Below, in pieces: positions 50,360 to 61,737 of a stretch of 64,000 nt of DNA. The notes under the pieces were generated by a model, which worked only from the letters and a program-made list of their open reading frames with translations, did not search any database and had not been told where the DNA came from. The DNA comes from Crotophaga sulcirostris (Eukaryota; Chordata; Aves; Cuculiformes; Crotophagidae): contig VYZB01000016.1 in assembly GCA_013397455.1 (NCBI GenBank), positions 2,691,179-2,755,178 of the forward strand. The letters run 5' to 3'. Each line of letters opens with the position of its first letter. Within the stretch, counting starts at the first letter, position 1. A program made the position numbers and the translations under genes.

Positions 50360-50700
50360 CTCTCAGTCAGAAAATGTCACTGTGAGCCAGCTTACAACGC
50401 TTTGGCTGTGAAGAATTTTTTATCTAATAACAACTTAACTGTGCTTGAGCATCCATTCAATTTTCCAGACTTGGCTCCTTGCAATTTCTGCTTCTCAAGT
50501 TGATGCTCAAAGGAACCCATTTTTTGGCAGTAGAAAATGTTAAAGCAAAAGAGATGGAGATCTTCAAAGCCTTTCAGAAAATTATCTGCAGAATTGCCTT
50601 GAACACTAGCAGCGTCGTATGCAGCTCTGTGTCATCTCAGAAGGGAACTATTTTGAAGGTGATCATCATTGATTTTCTTAATTTGTTAAATGAAAAGAGT
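50360..50700 (+). mobile_element. Second mariner relic, different family
   Basis: A relic of a mariner transposase unrelated in detail to the one at 6.6 kb. The peptide LTVLEHPFNFPDLAPCNF fits the NITVLEHPPYSPDLAPCDF pattern of the vertebrate mariner group whose transposase ends with a GDYFEGD-like peptide. The downstream peptide VKAKEMEIFKAFQ fits VKAKATEVLKAFQ of the same group. I could not find inverted repeats or flanking TA, so the limits shown are only those of the readable coding remnant. Confidence 0.72.
50360..50700 (+). pseudogene. mariner-type transposase remnant with both visible catalytic Asp lost
   Basis: In the frame from 50360, the second catalytic motif (HDNAPAH in the family) reads HCEPAYNA at 50378-50401, so the Asp is gone and one codon is missing. 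The third motif reads DLAPCNF, with Asn (near 50480-50482) in place of the catalytic Asp. The spacing between the two sites is therefore 33 rather than 34 residues. After about 50500 the frame changes and continues as LMLKGTHFLAVENVKAKEME; the closing SQKGTILKV segment is a worn SQGDYFEGD-like end. The frame stays open to 50841, but beyond about 50700 there is no family similarity. A dead fossil is the simplest reading. Confidence 0.7.
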
Positions 50701-53700
50701 TACAGACACAGTCTTATTTCTTTTTGTGTCAGACCTCCTGTATCTAAACAAGTAACCAAAATTAAATTACCATTTATTACCTTTAAAATGTTCCTGAAGT
50801 GGAACATTTCAAAATGGTATCATTTAAAAGTAGAACAATAAATGTATGTTAGAATCATAAATGATGATGTAAAGAAATAATTTATCGATAATTTTAACTA
50901 TAAATATCAATCAATATTTTCCATCCTATGCTTTTTATCTAAAAAAGGAACAATACAAGGTTTGCCCCAATGAAACAGGTGCTTTTTTGTTTTGGTTTTG
51001 TTTTTTAACCCAGGAAGTGTATTTTAGAAGACATGATGGGAAATATTAAAAAAAAATATTTCAAAATACGGCTAAATAATTACAAAATTAATTTATGTAA
51101 TTAAAATAATTAAATAAGAAAAGCATGGCATAAAACTATGTAGTTTAATTAAGCTCATCATTTTCTAGATTGTGTGACACAAAAGGAAAATACAAAACAC
51201 AAGAAATAATGCAACCTAAGTGATGGATTTCCTTTTATATGCGCACTTCTGTAACACAACTATTATTATGCTTGACTCTTCGTGCCCTGTATTCTCTTAT
51301 AACAGCATTAGTCATAGACTTAGTCACTCTCCTATTTTTTCCTTGACCTTCAAGCTGTACAAGCACTGTTGGCATTTCTTTATTATTATCTGTTCCTATC
51401 TTCATCCCCTTGGCTGAGTCCTGGCCAACTTGCTCATTTTTATCATTGCTTTGTTTTCTTTACTGACTTTGGACAGATAAAATGGGATACATCTATTTAC
51501 ATTCATTATGTACGGAATTAAAAAATGGTGACAAAGCTATTTAAGTTCAACTATAGGTACTTTGTTTCTTCATTTCCTTTCCTGTCCCTCAAAGCATATG
51601 GATAAGATGCAAAAGAAGTTAACATCAGCCTGTAACAGGAAAAACATATCAGTCGTCTTCTAGAAAAAGCTAAGACTGTGGCAAAAGAATAAAACTGGGA
51701 CCCTGACAAATAGAATTCCATACTGTTCCTCTCTTGTCACAGCTTTCTTGAGCAGTACTGAACAAATATCTACCACATCTTTTGTTCATATTCCTCTGTA
51801 AAGTGAATACAACTGTCTGGACCCTGTGACTCATTTCTGTAAATTAATTCATCAGGTAGAAAGTGATAGAATCATAGCATGGAAAAGGTTTTATGAATGC
51901 CTCAAGCAAAGATTGTGAAAAATTCAGGACTGGGCAATGGAGCACAATAGGCAAACGTGGCTGGCAAGGACACTAGAAAGTGAACGTTATGTATCATTTG
52001 TGGGCAACATAAAGAGTATAAGATAGGATGGATTTACTGGTTTGTTTTCCAAGCATGAGGGAGGAACAGGTCAGTTTAGACCTAGCTGAAGGAAGGAAAG
52101 AACATCCTGAAGATTGCCATTAGGTGGCGTATTTCACAGTCCACTACCTTAATTATTTTCAGAATAAAGACATTTTTTTTACAAACTTCATCCTTTCTTT
52201 TTTGACCTAGATGTGACCAATAAAGTTGATCTATTGATGACAGCAGTGTAGTCTGTCAGACGCTAAATAATTTAAAAAAATTTTTAGAAAAGCAGTAGAA
52301 GAAAATCTTGACCCTAGATCACAGTAATCAAGTATGCAAAGCCTGGAATAATGAAGCAGCCATTCTTTATTAACATCTCAGCTTTTACCATCATACAGAT
52401 ATGAATAATAATGACAAGCTGTTTGACCTATTTCCTATGTGGGAAAACATTTTTATATTACAGGTGATGTCCTCTGCAATGGGTGTTACATGCTATGAAA
52501 TTTCAGACATCACAGGCTTTGAAGGTTCTTTGTTTATATCTTTAGAGGAGTATAGTAAATGAAGGTCAAGGGAAATTTAGCAAGGTAACTCTCAATGAAA
52601 ATTAATTATATTTTTATATTTTTTTCTAGCTGATCATCATCATATGTGGTCTTATCTTTACATTGCATAGAAGCATTTTTTATGTCTCCACATAAGTTTT
52701 CTTTGTTTTATAGAAGGCAGACTTGCATCCAGCCATACACTCTGTTTCCTATCAAGTAAACTCCCAGAAACAGTGACATGGATGGATCTCATCAGTAACA
52801 TGTGATCTCTTGTTCAGACAACACCTAGAACTACCGCCATGTTCACTGACTTTGCTGCTTTTCTGGTTGATACAATTCACTGTGGTGCTTCTGGAATAGT
52901 TTTATTTATGTTTATGTACATCACCAAGCAACACTTTCTTGATACAGCAGTGACTAGCAGTTTTTTAAATGTCAGGCTTGGCTTCTGTCGATATTCCTCG
53001 AGTCTCCTGTTCTTACAATTGTCAATAGGGTAAGTTTTGACAATCTCATTTTGAAAATGTACCACAACACAGCAGCATTTTTGAGTGCTCTACAGCCGAA
53101 TTTTTATGGAATAATATATAGATTTTGACTCCAACTGTCTTGCCAACAAAAATATAGAGCTTCTCAAATACTGTTGTGTTTTTGAATATAGAATAGCTAG
53201 CTACATCATCTGTGGTAACTTTTGGGTAAGAAATTATGTTTCTATTCTCAGTATTTTGGAAATCTCTTGGACATCTGGTTCAGCAAGCTGCAACAACATA
53301 GAGTCCTGCTGGCTATAATTTGTCACTTCTATTGCTTCTGTTAAGTTTAAAATTGGATTTTACTACTTTCCTACATGTTCCTTTCTGCTGATGGAACTGT
53401 TCTGAATAAATTAAATTGCGTTTCTGTTTCTTATGGTATTTATAGTTTGCAATTTATGTATCAAATAGCTAGTTTTATACATATATTAAAGTAATATTTT
53501 TTTAATTAAAACAATTAAAAGCAAAGTTTGCCAAAACTTAATGAGTGGTCCCTTTTGTGACCTATTTGTATCTACTACAATTTGAGTTAGAATTAGTTTG
53601 AATCCATTTTGCCTTTATTTTACATTTCATTATGTAGGTTCCCACCTTCTACAGCAACACTAACCTCTGGAGCACTATTTTTGTCTTTGTTTACTTTCAG

Positions 53701-54852
53701 TTTTTCAGGCAATAACTGAATAACTAAGCCTCTGAAAGGACATCTTTTTAACACTGTCTACTTTGAAGTTAATTGCATGTCTACATATAAAAACTCTACA
53801 AGCTAAATGGATACAACAAATAAATTTCTTACAGGAATTCAGTTAGCAGTTATAGCAATTAAGTTCTTCCTTCAAGGTGATTTAAATCTGGTTTTGTCAC
53901 TTTAATTCAAATTAGAATATTGCTACTTCAGCTCTAAACTACAGCATCCATGACAACTTCTGCAACAGTTAAAATAAAGAGTTTACTTTCAATTCTTCAT
54001 GGAAATCACATATTCTCACAGTCTTTAAGACAACTCAAAAGAGAAAACTTGCAGGAGTTCAGGGCTCTCTCTATATATTCCATTAATATACTTCTTCCTT
54101 TTATATCTATTATACCTCTTTCTTAATACTGCTTCCAATGATTTCCAACTAAGATTTTGAGTTTGATGCGGATTTTCTATTAACTCCTGATGGATCTTGC
54201 TTGAAACCAGGCGAACAGTTTGTAACAGCACGCGTTGGCAAGAAGCTCTGTACAGCTATCATCTACTTAGAGATAAACCACCTCCTTTCGCTAGTTTTGT
54301 GTAGTATTATGTTGGCATCTAGTTCTTGTGAATGCTTGCTCTATAGTCTCTCTCTCCATGACAGTCCTTCATTTTGTAAACAGTCATAATACCCAGTAAG
54401 TTGCATCTGTTCAACATTGCAGAGTCTTAGCTTACTCTGTCAGCCTTTGTATGAAAATTTTTCCATTGCTTTGGAACCTCCTTTGGAACCTCCATTCTGT
54501 TCTATTCCCTGAGTTAAAAAGAAAGAATAGTAGACAACCCTTAAAGCACGAGCAAAGCTAAGACTCTATAAGGAGGTGGCATAAGCATACAGTTTGAATA
54601 TGATTCAATAGTACTAGGAAAGTTGCATCAGTATTTTTTCTAAAAGTCTATTACAAAGTTTACTACAAAATTTATAACCCAAATGGTGACATTGGTCATC
54701 TTCCTGTTAGTTTATCCCTGTTAATTTATAATAAAGGTAGAAGGCAAACTTTGTGTTATTTGTGCCTCCTTCTTCAATTTTCTTTGTATCTCAGGAAGTA
54801 TTTGGGTTTTTTTGAACTTCATAAGCCCATTCCTACAGCTCATCGAGATTCT
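50701..54852. other. Unique-looking DNA, no gene seen
   Basis: No recognised exon or element. A 12-bp perfect tandem duplication lies at 54469-54492. A short CR1-tail-like string near 51864 has no CR1 body after it. The frames at 51220-51417 and 52839-53033 (plus) and 54025-54231 (minus) have no known domain. Confidence 0.5.
54469..54492. repeat. 12-bp perfect tandem duplication
   Basis: CTTTGGAACCTC occurs twice in direct succession. Confidence 0.95.
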
Positions 54853-55440
54853 TGTTGTAGATTGACATCAGCCAGAAATTAAGCACCCACATAGTTGTTT
54901 ATTCACTCCCCAACCCACAGTGGGAAGGTATGGAGGATAGGAAGAGCAAAAGTGAAAGGAACCATGGTTGAAAAGAAAAACAGTTCAGAAAGTGAAGCAA
55001 AGAAAATAAAAAAAAGGAACAAACAAACAAAAATATGCCAATAAGACAAACAAATGACACTAAAAACAAATGATGCAAAAGCTATCACTCACCATCTCCC
55101 ACAGGCAGAGTAATGGTCAGCCATTCTCTGAGTGATGACCACCTTGGAAAAAGAACCCTCTTTTCCCTGCCTTCTTCCTCCACCCCTAGTTTGGGTTGAT
55201 CTATTTAATATCCCTAATAAACATCTAATCACCGGTTAGACATTAAATTGTTGATCAGTCCCTAAGCCCAGTGATGTAGTCAGTCCACATCCTTATAGTA
55301 CACCCATCCATGTCCAAGTCTGGCTATTGGAATGCTATTAGCTACTTGGCTAAACTCAAGGTTTGGTCTCTCTTTGCTTACAGGGGCAGTCATCCTAAGG
55401 ACTGAAAAGAAGCTGACAAAACCTGTAGTTCCCTAGATAC
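54853..55440 (-). mobile_element. LTR (family C), decayed, minus orientation
   Basis: The left edge TGTTGTAGATTGACATC, then CCAGAAATTAAGCACC and TTTATTCACTCCCCAACCC, is the 3' end of the same LTR type as at 49946. Going right, the minus strand shows the R/U5 order of this LTR: GGTGAGTGATAGCTTTTGCATCA with a TTTGTTT-rich stretch. Before that comes a leader with ATGGCTGACCATTACTC, and before that a worn TATA region (ATTAAATAG near 55200-55208). Upstream U3 similarity is faint, so the right boundary is uncertain and may lie between 55240 and 55450. The minus-strand frame 54903-55088 falls wholly inside and is a shadow. No primer-binding site or internal gene was seen. Confidence 0.6.
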
Positions 55441-56697
55441 TCCTTCTCTCATTTCTTCAAGATAGGGGTGGCATTTATGCCTTTTACTGTCTTCCATAAA
55501 AAATGGACATTGTACATGCTCAGTTTGCTTAAGTGTTCCCTAAAACAATCTTTGCCTCCTTCCAACAGGTACTGAAAACAAAGTATTCCTATATTTCAAG
55601 GTGTTGTTCCTCTTAGTTTTTAAATGCTTCTTCCACATCCAAATAATTTTGATATTATTAATTGAGAAAAATATAAACACATTTTCTACACCACAAATAC
55701 ATAAAATTCTTTCCATAAGAAAATATTATATCAAGAAAAGAATTAGCCAAGTTTATGCTGGAACATCTCCATCATTTTCTTTTAAATTATATCGAGAACA
55801 ATCTGTATATTAAAACAATTTTGTAAAACAAGAGCCCACTTGAATACCAAACGTACAAAAATGCTGATAAAAGACTACTAAATTCTCAGCTTCAAAATAT
55901 ATTTTACCAGAGTATCAGTGGTTTTAAATTTGGTTCTGTTTACATTTAAGGAAACTTCACATTTTAATCTGCTTAAAAGCAAATAAAGATTCTAGCTGTG
56001 GACTACATTCTGTGCTCCATATGATTAGTCACTATATTGATTGTTAGAAATGGACACAGCATGTCAACCTTTGGATTTTTTTTCACTAAGAGCAGTTTAT
56101 TCAGACTTAGATTGCAGTAATGCACTACTGATAATTGTTGTCCCATCCATTTTTTTTCTTTATTTCCTTTTAGCCAATAATTCTCATGATGTTCAAGAGT
56201 ATAGTACATTTATCTTCACATGCGATCTTATTAACCAGAGTGCTAAAACTAATCATCATTTACTTCTGTTGATCTCATTATAAACCTGTTTTAAACATTT
56301 CAGCACCATTTCAGCCTGCAGCTACATCAGTGATATTTCGGATCACAGCTTACCCACTTCAAAGTAAGCATTTTTAAGAGTGGTAAAAATCCTCTATAAG
56401 GGCACAAAGATTGTTCTGTGGAAGAACATCATTACTTGGAAAATTGCCAGCGGACAAATGAAAACTCAGAAGATGGAAAGCTAGGACACTCCTGACATTG
56501 AATAAGAAGATGGAAAGTAAGGATGATAACAAAAAATTGTCACTTGGTAAAAGATGCCAGCAAGAAGCTTCAACATTGTATAAACTGACTAGTTGGGCTT
56601 CAGCAGCATACCTGTTGTGTCCGTAAGACTAAGATGCCACAGGCAAAGCAAGCACTATCCATATCCAGAGTGCTAGGTATGGATCATTTTGTCTTAT
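55441..56697. other. Unique-looking DNA, no gene seen
   Basis: No recognised exon or element. The frames at 55601-55813, 56041-56283 (plus) and 56003-56209 (minus) have no known domain. A partly repeated AAGATGGAAAG motif occurs near 56470 and 56508. Confidence 0.5.
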
Positions 56698-57089
56698 GTA
56701 TCACAGTATCACAGTATCACCAGGTTGGAAGGGACCTCTGAGATCATCAAGTCCAACCTATAAGCCAACACTAACACCATCTCATCACCATCTCATCACT
56801 CAGTGCCTCATCCAGTCTTCCCTTAAAAACATCCAGGGTCCGCGACTCCACCACCTCCCTGGGCAGCGCATTCCAGTGGCCAATCACCCTTTCAGTGAAG
56901 AACTTCTTCCTAACATCAAGTCTAAACTTTCCCTGACGAAGCTTAAGTCTGTGCCCTCTAGTTCTGTCACTGGTCACCTGTGAGAAGAGACCAACGCCCG
57001 CTTGACTACAACCCCCTTTTAGGTAGTTGTAGAGAGCAATAAGGTCACCCCTGAGCCTCCTCTTCATCAGACTAAACAGCCCCAGCTCC
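56698..57089 (-). mobile_element. CR1 LINE, GTGATACT-tail subfamily, second well-preserved copy
   Basis: The left edge carries three tail units (GTATCACAGTATCACAGTATCACC), followed by AGGTTGGAAGGGACCTCTGA. The minus-strand frame 56771-57067 gives the ORF2 C-terminus, with [20 protein letters not shown] and [20 protein letters not shown], nearly identical to the 29.2 kb copy. The truncation point (near 57089) differs by a few dozen bases from that copy, so they are independent insertions. A perfect 11-bp tandem duplication (ACCATCTCATC, 56776-56797) near the end of ORF2 alters the last residues. Confidence 0.95.
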
Positions 57090-60000
57090 AGTGTAAAAAC
57101 ACTGAATCAGAAAAATCAAAAAAACTTGCAAAATCAAGGCATTTCTTTCCAGTCTGCAGCACAGTGTTTGTCCCTGACATAAAGGAAAAAGGGGAAGGCT
57201 CAGTCTTCTTTCAGTCTGAATTCTACCATGCTGTTCTGCCTATATTTACCAAAAATCTTTTATACGAAGACTAGAAAATAGAGATAAATCCATCAATAGA
57301 TCAATGAATGCATAGATACAATACAGAACGAGACTGAGCAGCAAATGCTGCAGTCAGGCATGTGTTTGTCATTGCATAAAATCCTGATGTAGTTTGTCAG
57401 GAGTCCCAGAACAAAATATCTTTACAAATCCTACTTGATGGAAACATCAGAAAAAAAAACTACACATGTCGATGCTAGAAGCAACCTGCTTAGTGAAGCA
57501 CATTTTAAAATATATATATTTGCCTTGTTCTCCTAAAAGATGCAGTTTTCTCAGCAAATAGGCATCTGAAGACTTCATGCATTATGAAGTGGTGCAAGGA
57601 ATTTACCCTCCAGAGGACTTCTAGTGCCAGAAATCTACACAAAAATGTTTCCAAATCATTGATTTTTCATCAGAGAATTTAACTGATGGATTGTCATCTA
57701 AAGGTTTGTTTGAAGCTGTCTGAAACAGCCAGATGTTTCTTGCTCTTTCAGCAAGAATAGCAGCAAAATTGACAAAGGGGGAAAATTAATATTTCAAGTA
57801 CAAGCAGCATAGTCAGTTGACATATCTGTATTATTTAGAAGTGAACTTTGCCTCCTATTGTACTATGGATCTTTAAGTAAACCACAGTTGTAAGTGCTGG
57901 AACAGTAATGGCCAGAAATGAGTGGGAATGTCATGGCACTCAAGGGCTCTGAAGGAAAGTAGCAACACTAAAACAAATCTTTCCATGTAGTGTGAAGTAA
58001 CTAATTGACGATCATCTCATCTGAGTATTTATTCAGGCACTGAGTTATACTCAGGTCTTTTGAGTTTGCATTTCCCTCCCAAGACCAGCAATACAAAAGT
58101 TTTTTTATTTAAAACTGTTTCCTTCTGCAGTGTTTCGATCTTCAGTCTTCTTGGCCAAAAGCTCACACAGTGACAACATACTTCCTACCCACACTACTTC
58201 TTTATAACCCTTTTACAAGTCTTCTGTTTCTGCTAGACTTTTTACACATAACTTTTCATTCATCCAACTGCTATATCAGAAAAATTTGGTAGCACTGATT
58301 ATCCAGGTAGCTGCTTCCTTTGAGCTATAGCCAGAAAATCTGTTTGAAGAAATGCTGAGCTATTTGACATATATTTGGTCATGGACTCAAGGACAAAGAA
58401 TTTTAAGGCTTACATCCAAACTACATCCTGTTTGCAAGTAAGCTGCATTTTGTTGTATATCTTGTCATGGTCAATCAGAATTGATAGTCCATCTCTGATG
58501 CGGATATCTCAGTTTCTCAAAGAGCTGAGCAAAAAGATGATATTCTTGCACATTATGCACACAATCACATGGATAAGACTATCCAAATGACACACAGGTG
58601 ACAGTGAAATACCTCACAATTCAATTTTGTTGTGTTTCAAAATACTTATAAGCATACTATTCTGAAAGCTACTCCAATTCATATATAATATTGTGTAAGC
58701 ATCTTGCTTTTGAATGTAGTTATTTCAAAATATAGTGATTTCCACTGTCAATAAAATCCCATGTGTTACAGAAAAGATATACTGTGACCAATTTCAATCT
58801 TTTTTTTCTTATATTGTTAAATTATGAAATAACACAGGCAGATTAATGAATCCTCTCCTAAAAGATGTTCAATGAAATATTTAAATCCTTCTTCAGCATT
58901 TAGTCTGGGACTTGTGATCGATAAAAACTATTGCTTTGGGGTGAGTTTTACCATGAAAATTACTGACAAATTGATTGTCAATCTACTAATCTTATGGAAA
59001 AAAAGACCAACAAAAAAATGTCTGGAAGCTAACTGCAGGAGATTATCATTTTCACTTATTATGAAAGATCAAATACATCTGTCAAAAATGTTTGCTAAAT
59101 TCTTGTAAAAAATCATTGTAGAAAGATATTCTTCCACCTCCTTTGAAAACCATCATGAGTTAATTTCTTTTCTTATTAAACCTAATCTTTAAAAACAAAT
59201 ACAAAACCAAAAAAAACTCTCAAAAAGCAACAGAATGATTTCCTCCTATTTAATTTTTAGGAAAAAGAGCTATTCAGCCAGCCTTCACAGTTACAGTGGA
59301 AGAATTATCACATACCCATCCTCAGACCTAACCTTTAAAGAGAAAAATAATCCATTATTTCTTCACAGTTCATATTTTAAAGTGTTAAAATTAGTGTTAC
59401 ATTTCTCTGGTGGAATCCCTGCAACATTTCTGCCTCTTACCTCCAAACCAGGCAGTATTTCAGTAAAGGCCTAACTAACTCTTAACACAGTAGACTCTCC
59501 TATATCATTTCAGTGTCAAATGTCTCTCTCTGTTGCAAGTGCAAAATAATGTTGAGTTGAATGAAATGGCTTGCTATATTATCTGGTCTGCTGCATATTT
59601 AGTTGTGACCCATTTAACATCTGCGACTATTTTTTTTTATACATGTAGCATTTTGTACTTATCTTTGTTACTTGGTTTTAGCTTGGGTTTTTTTGTTTGG
59701 TTTGGAGTTGTATTTTTTTTGAGGGGGAGGAGCCATTTAGGAAATTCTCCAGATTCATTAAAATTACTTAAGTCAAATCACTTCATATTCTGTTCCACAG
59801 TGTTTTCCATTCATCCTTCTTTAGTGCAAGGACAGGTTTTATAAACACAGTGTCTATTCTATCAATGTCCCATAGTTTAGGTATTAAAATACTTAAGATA
59901 AGGGCGTCAAAGATAGTGTTGAGTCACTTAATCTATTGTTTTGCTTGACTTAGTTTCCTTATGTGGCATTCCAAGGAAGTCCTAGTTTCAATCAACGTTT

Positions 60001-60930
60001 ATAAACCTTCAATACATCCTTAAATTAAAGCAATCCTTTGTTACAAGTTACTGCCCAAGCAAAAGTTGCCAATCCTCTACCTTAAATAAGTCATCCAGAA
60101 TGCATTAATTTTCAGTGGATGACTTCAAATACCATTATTTTTTCTCCTTAAGACAATTTTAATGCATTTCCCCAATCCAAAAAAGATGTTCTACCAATGG
60201 GTGTTCTTTGAGAGTGCCATAGAGGTAAGATAGTTGGGGAAATACTTGACTGAATTTGGATATAAGATCTCAAGTTCCTGACCACACTAGTATCTAATGC
60301 ACTCGTGGTCATACTGAGGGTAAGACCATCAAAGCACCAAGAAGATTTAATGTGGAACTCAAGACTTACATGAACAGAAAGTGTAGCCACCAAGGAATGA
60401 CAATCAAAACTTTGTCTGTTAAGAGGTCTAAGGTTTGCAATGATCTATTGATATATGCATGCTCAAGTACCCACTATACGCCAACCAAAGCTATTTACAG
60501 TTCTGTGTGAGATAATCAGATAACAGTATAGGCTTCTCTGATCATTCTGTAATAAAATCCATTAAATCAAGGCTTGCACAAAACATAACTAGAATCTAAA
60601 CTTCTAGGTGCTGAGTATATGCCTTACTAAGTAGTCAATATTCTCGTAGAGGAAGTGAAACACACATTTACAAATTGCAATCTTTTCTAATTAGCTTTGA
60701 GTCTAATCCTCTTAACAAATCTTTTGTCATTTATTTGTGACTACACTAATTCATTAAATTTTACAGGGTTTTGCCAGCTTATTATGCCTATTTTTTTGTC
60801 TTATATTATTAAAAAAAAAAGCTGTTTCCTTAAATGAATGCAGGCTGGCTTTGGGTTACTTTAAAAAAAAAAGCAAGATGCATCTACATTTTTTTTCAAA
60901 TACAGAATAGCTGTTTCACTGAAATAAAGG

Positions 60931-60950
60931 TCACTTAAGTTCACTTAAGT
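60931..60950. repeat. 10-bp perfect tandem duplication
   Basis: TCACTTAAGT occurs twice in succession; each unit contains the palindrome ACTTAAGT. Confidence 0.95.
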
Positions 60951-61697
60951 GAAGATCATAGACATACTGAAATATTCCTCTTCAGATTACAGTATTCTAT
61001 GATGAATAAATCAACACTTTCATGTTTGAAATAAAAATAATAATAAAAACAAATCTCTTAACAAGAATACTAAGAAAACTGTCATACACCTTTAGACAGG
61101 CAACTAATGTACAGAGAAAGAGAAAGCTATATATCTTAGTGAGGATGAGAAATGAATTCTCCCCTTAGTTCTCTGTACGGATTATTTTCCTTGTGTCTCC
61201 AAAATTATAGAAAAGATGTATGAGAGTACAACGCAAAGTACATTCCAGGTGATACAATCCTTAGGCATATGTGGTCCTTAAATAGATTCCATATATTATG
61301 TAAAATTAAGAGCTTGCCAGCCCACAAATATAATAAAGGGGTGTTAATGGAATAAGATAAATTTTTACACTTTCTTTTTCCTAGAAACTCAGCTGAAGTT
61401 TTGATTAATACACCTAAAAGGATTCTGTACTTTGAAAAAGCATTATGTAAACACATGGTCCATTGTTTGCAATATCCCAATAAAATGGACTCAGAGGTCT
61501 TTATATAATTTTTGAAAAGTGGATGCAGCATGGCTTATCATCAGAACAATAATATTTAATTCATATAAACCACTTTAAAGTGGGGCTTGACATTCTCCAA
61601 AGAAAAGTGAAAAGAAAAATGTTAATCTTTAAGTCTGCTGATAGTGATACAGGAACTTCCCACTTTATAGCTTCTACTTAAAGCTTACAAAGCACAA

Positions 61698-61737
61698 CGA
61701 GTTATTACATAAAACATCGAGTTATAACATAAAAAAT
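61698..61737. repeat. 20-bp tandem duplication
   Basis: CGAGTTATTACATAAAACAT is followed by CGAGTTATAACATAAAAAAT, two units with two differences. Confidence 0.9.

Noticed and set aside
5142..51076. Shared 16-mer TCAAAATACGGCTAAA at 5142-5157 and 51061-51076
   Set aside because: One exact 16-mer pair is within chance expectation for 64 kb of AT-rich DNA, and the flanks do not match.
51862..51885. CR1-tail-like string (TAGAATCATAGCATGG)
   Set aside because: The following bases do not continue as CR1, so it is probably chance or too decayed to call.
59533..59844. 103-codon hydrophobic open frame, plus strand
   Set aside because: Driven by T-rich runs such as the TTGTTTGG/TTTTTTTT stretches; no signal peptide plus domain arrangement that makes sense.
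61205..61531. 108-codon open frame, minus strand
   Set aside because: No known motif; composition fits AT-rich chance sequence.
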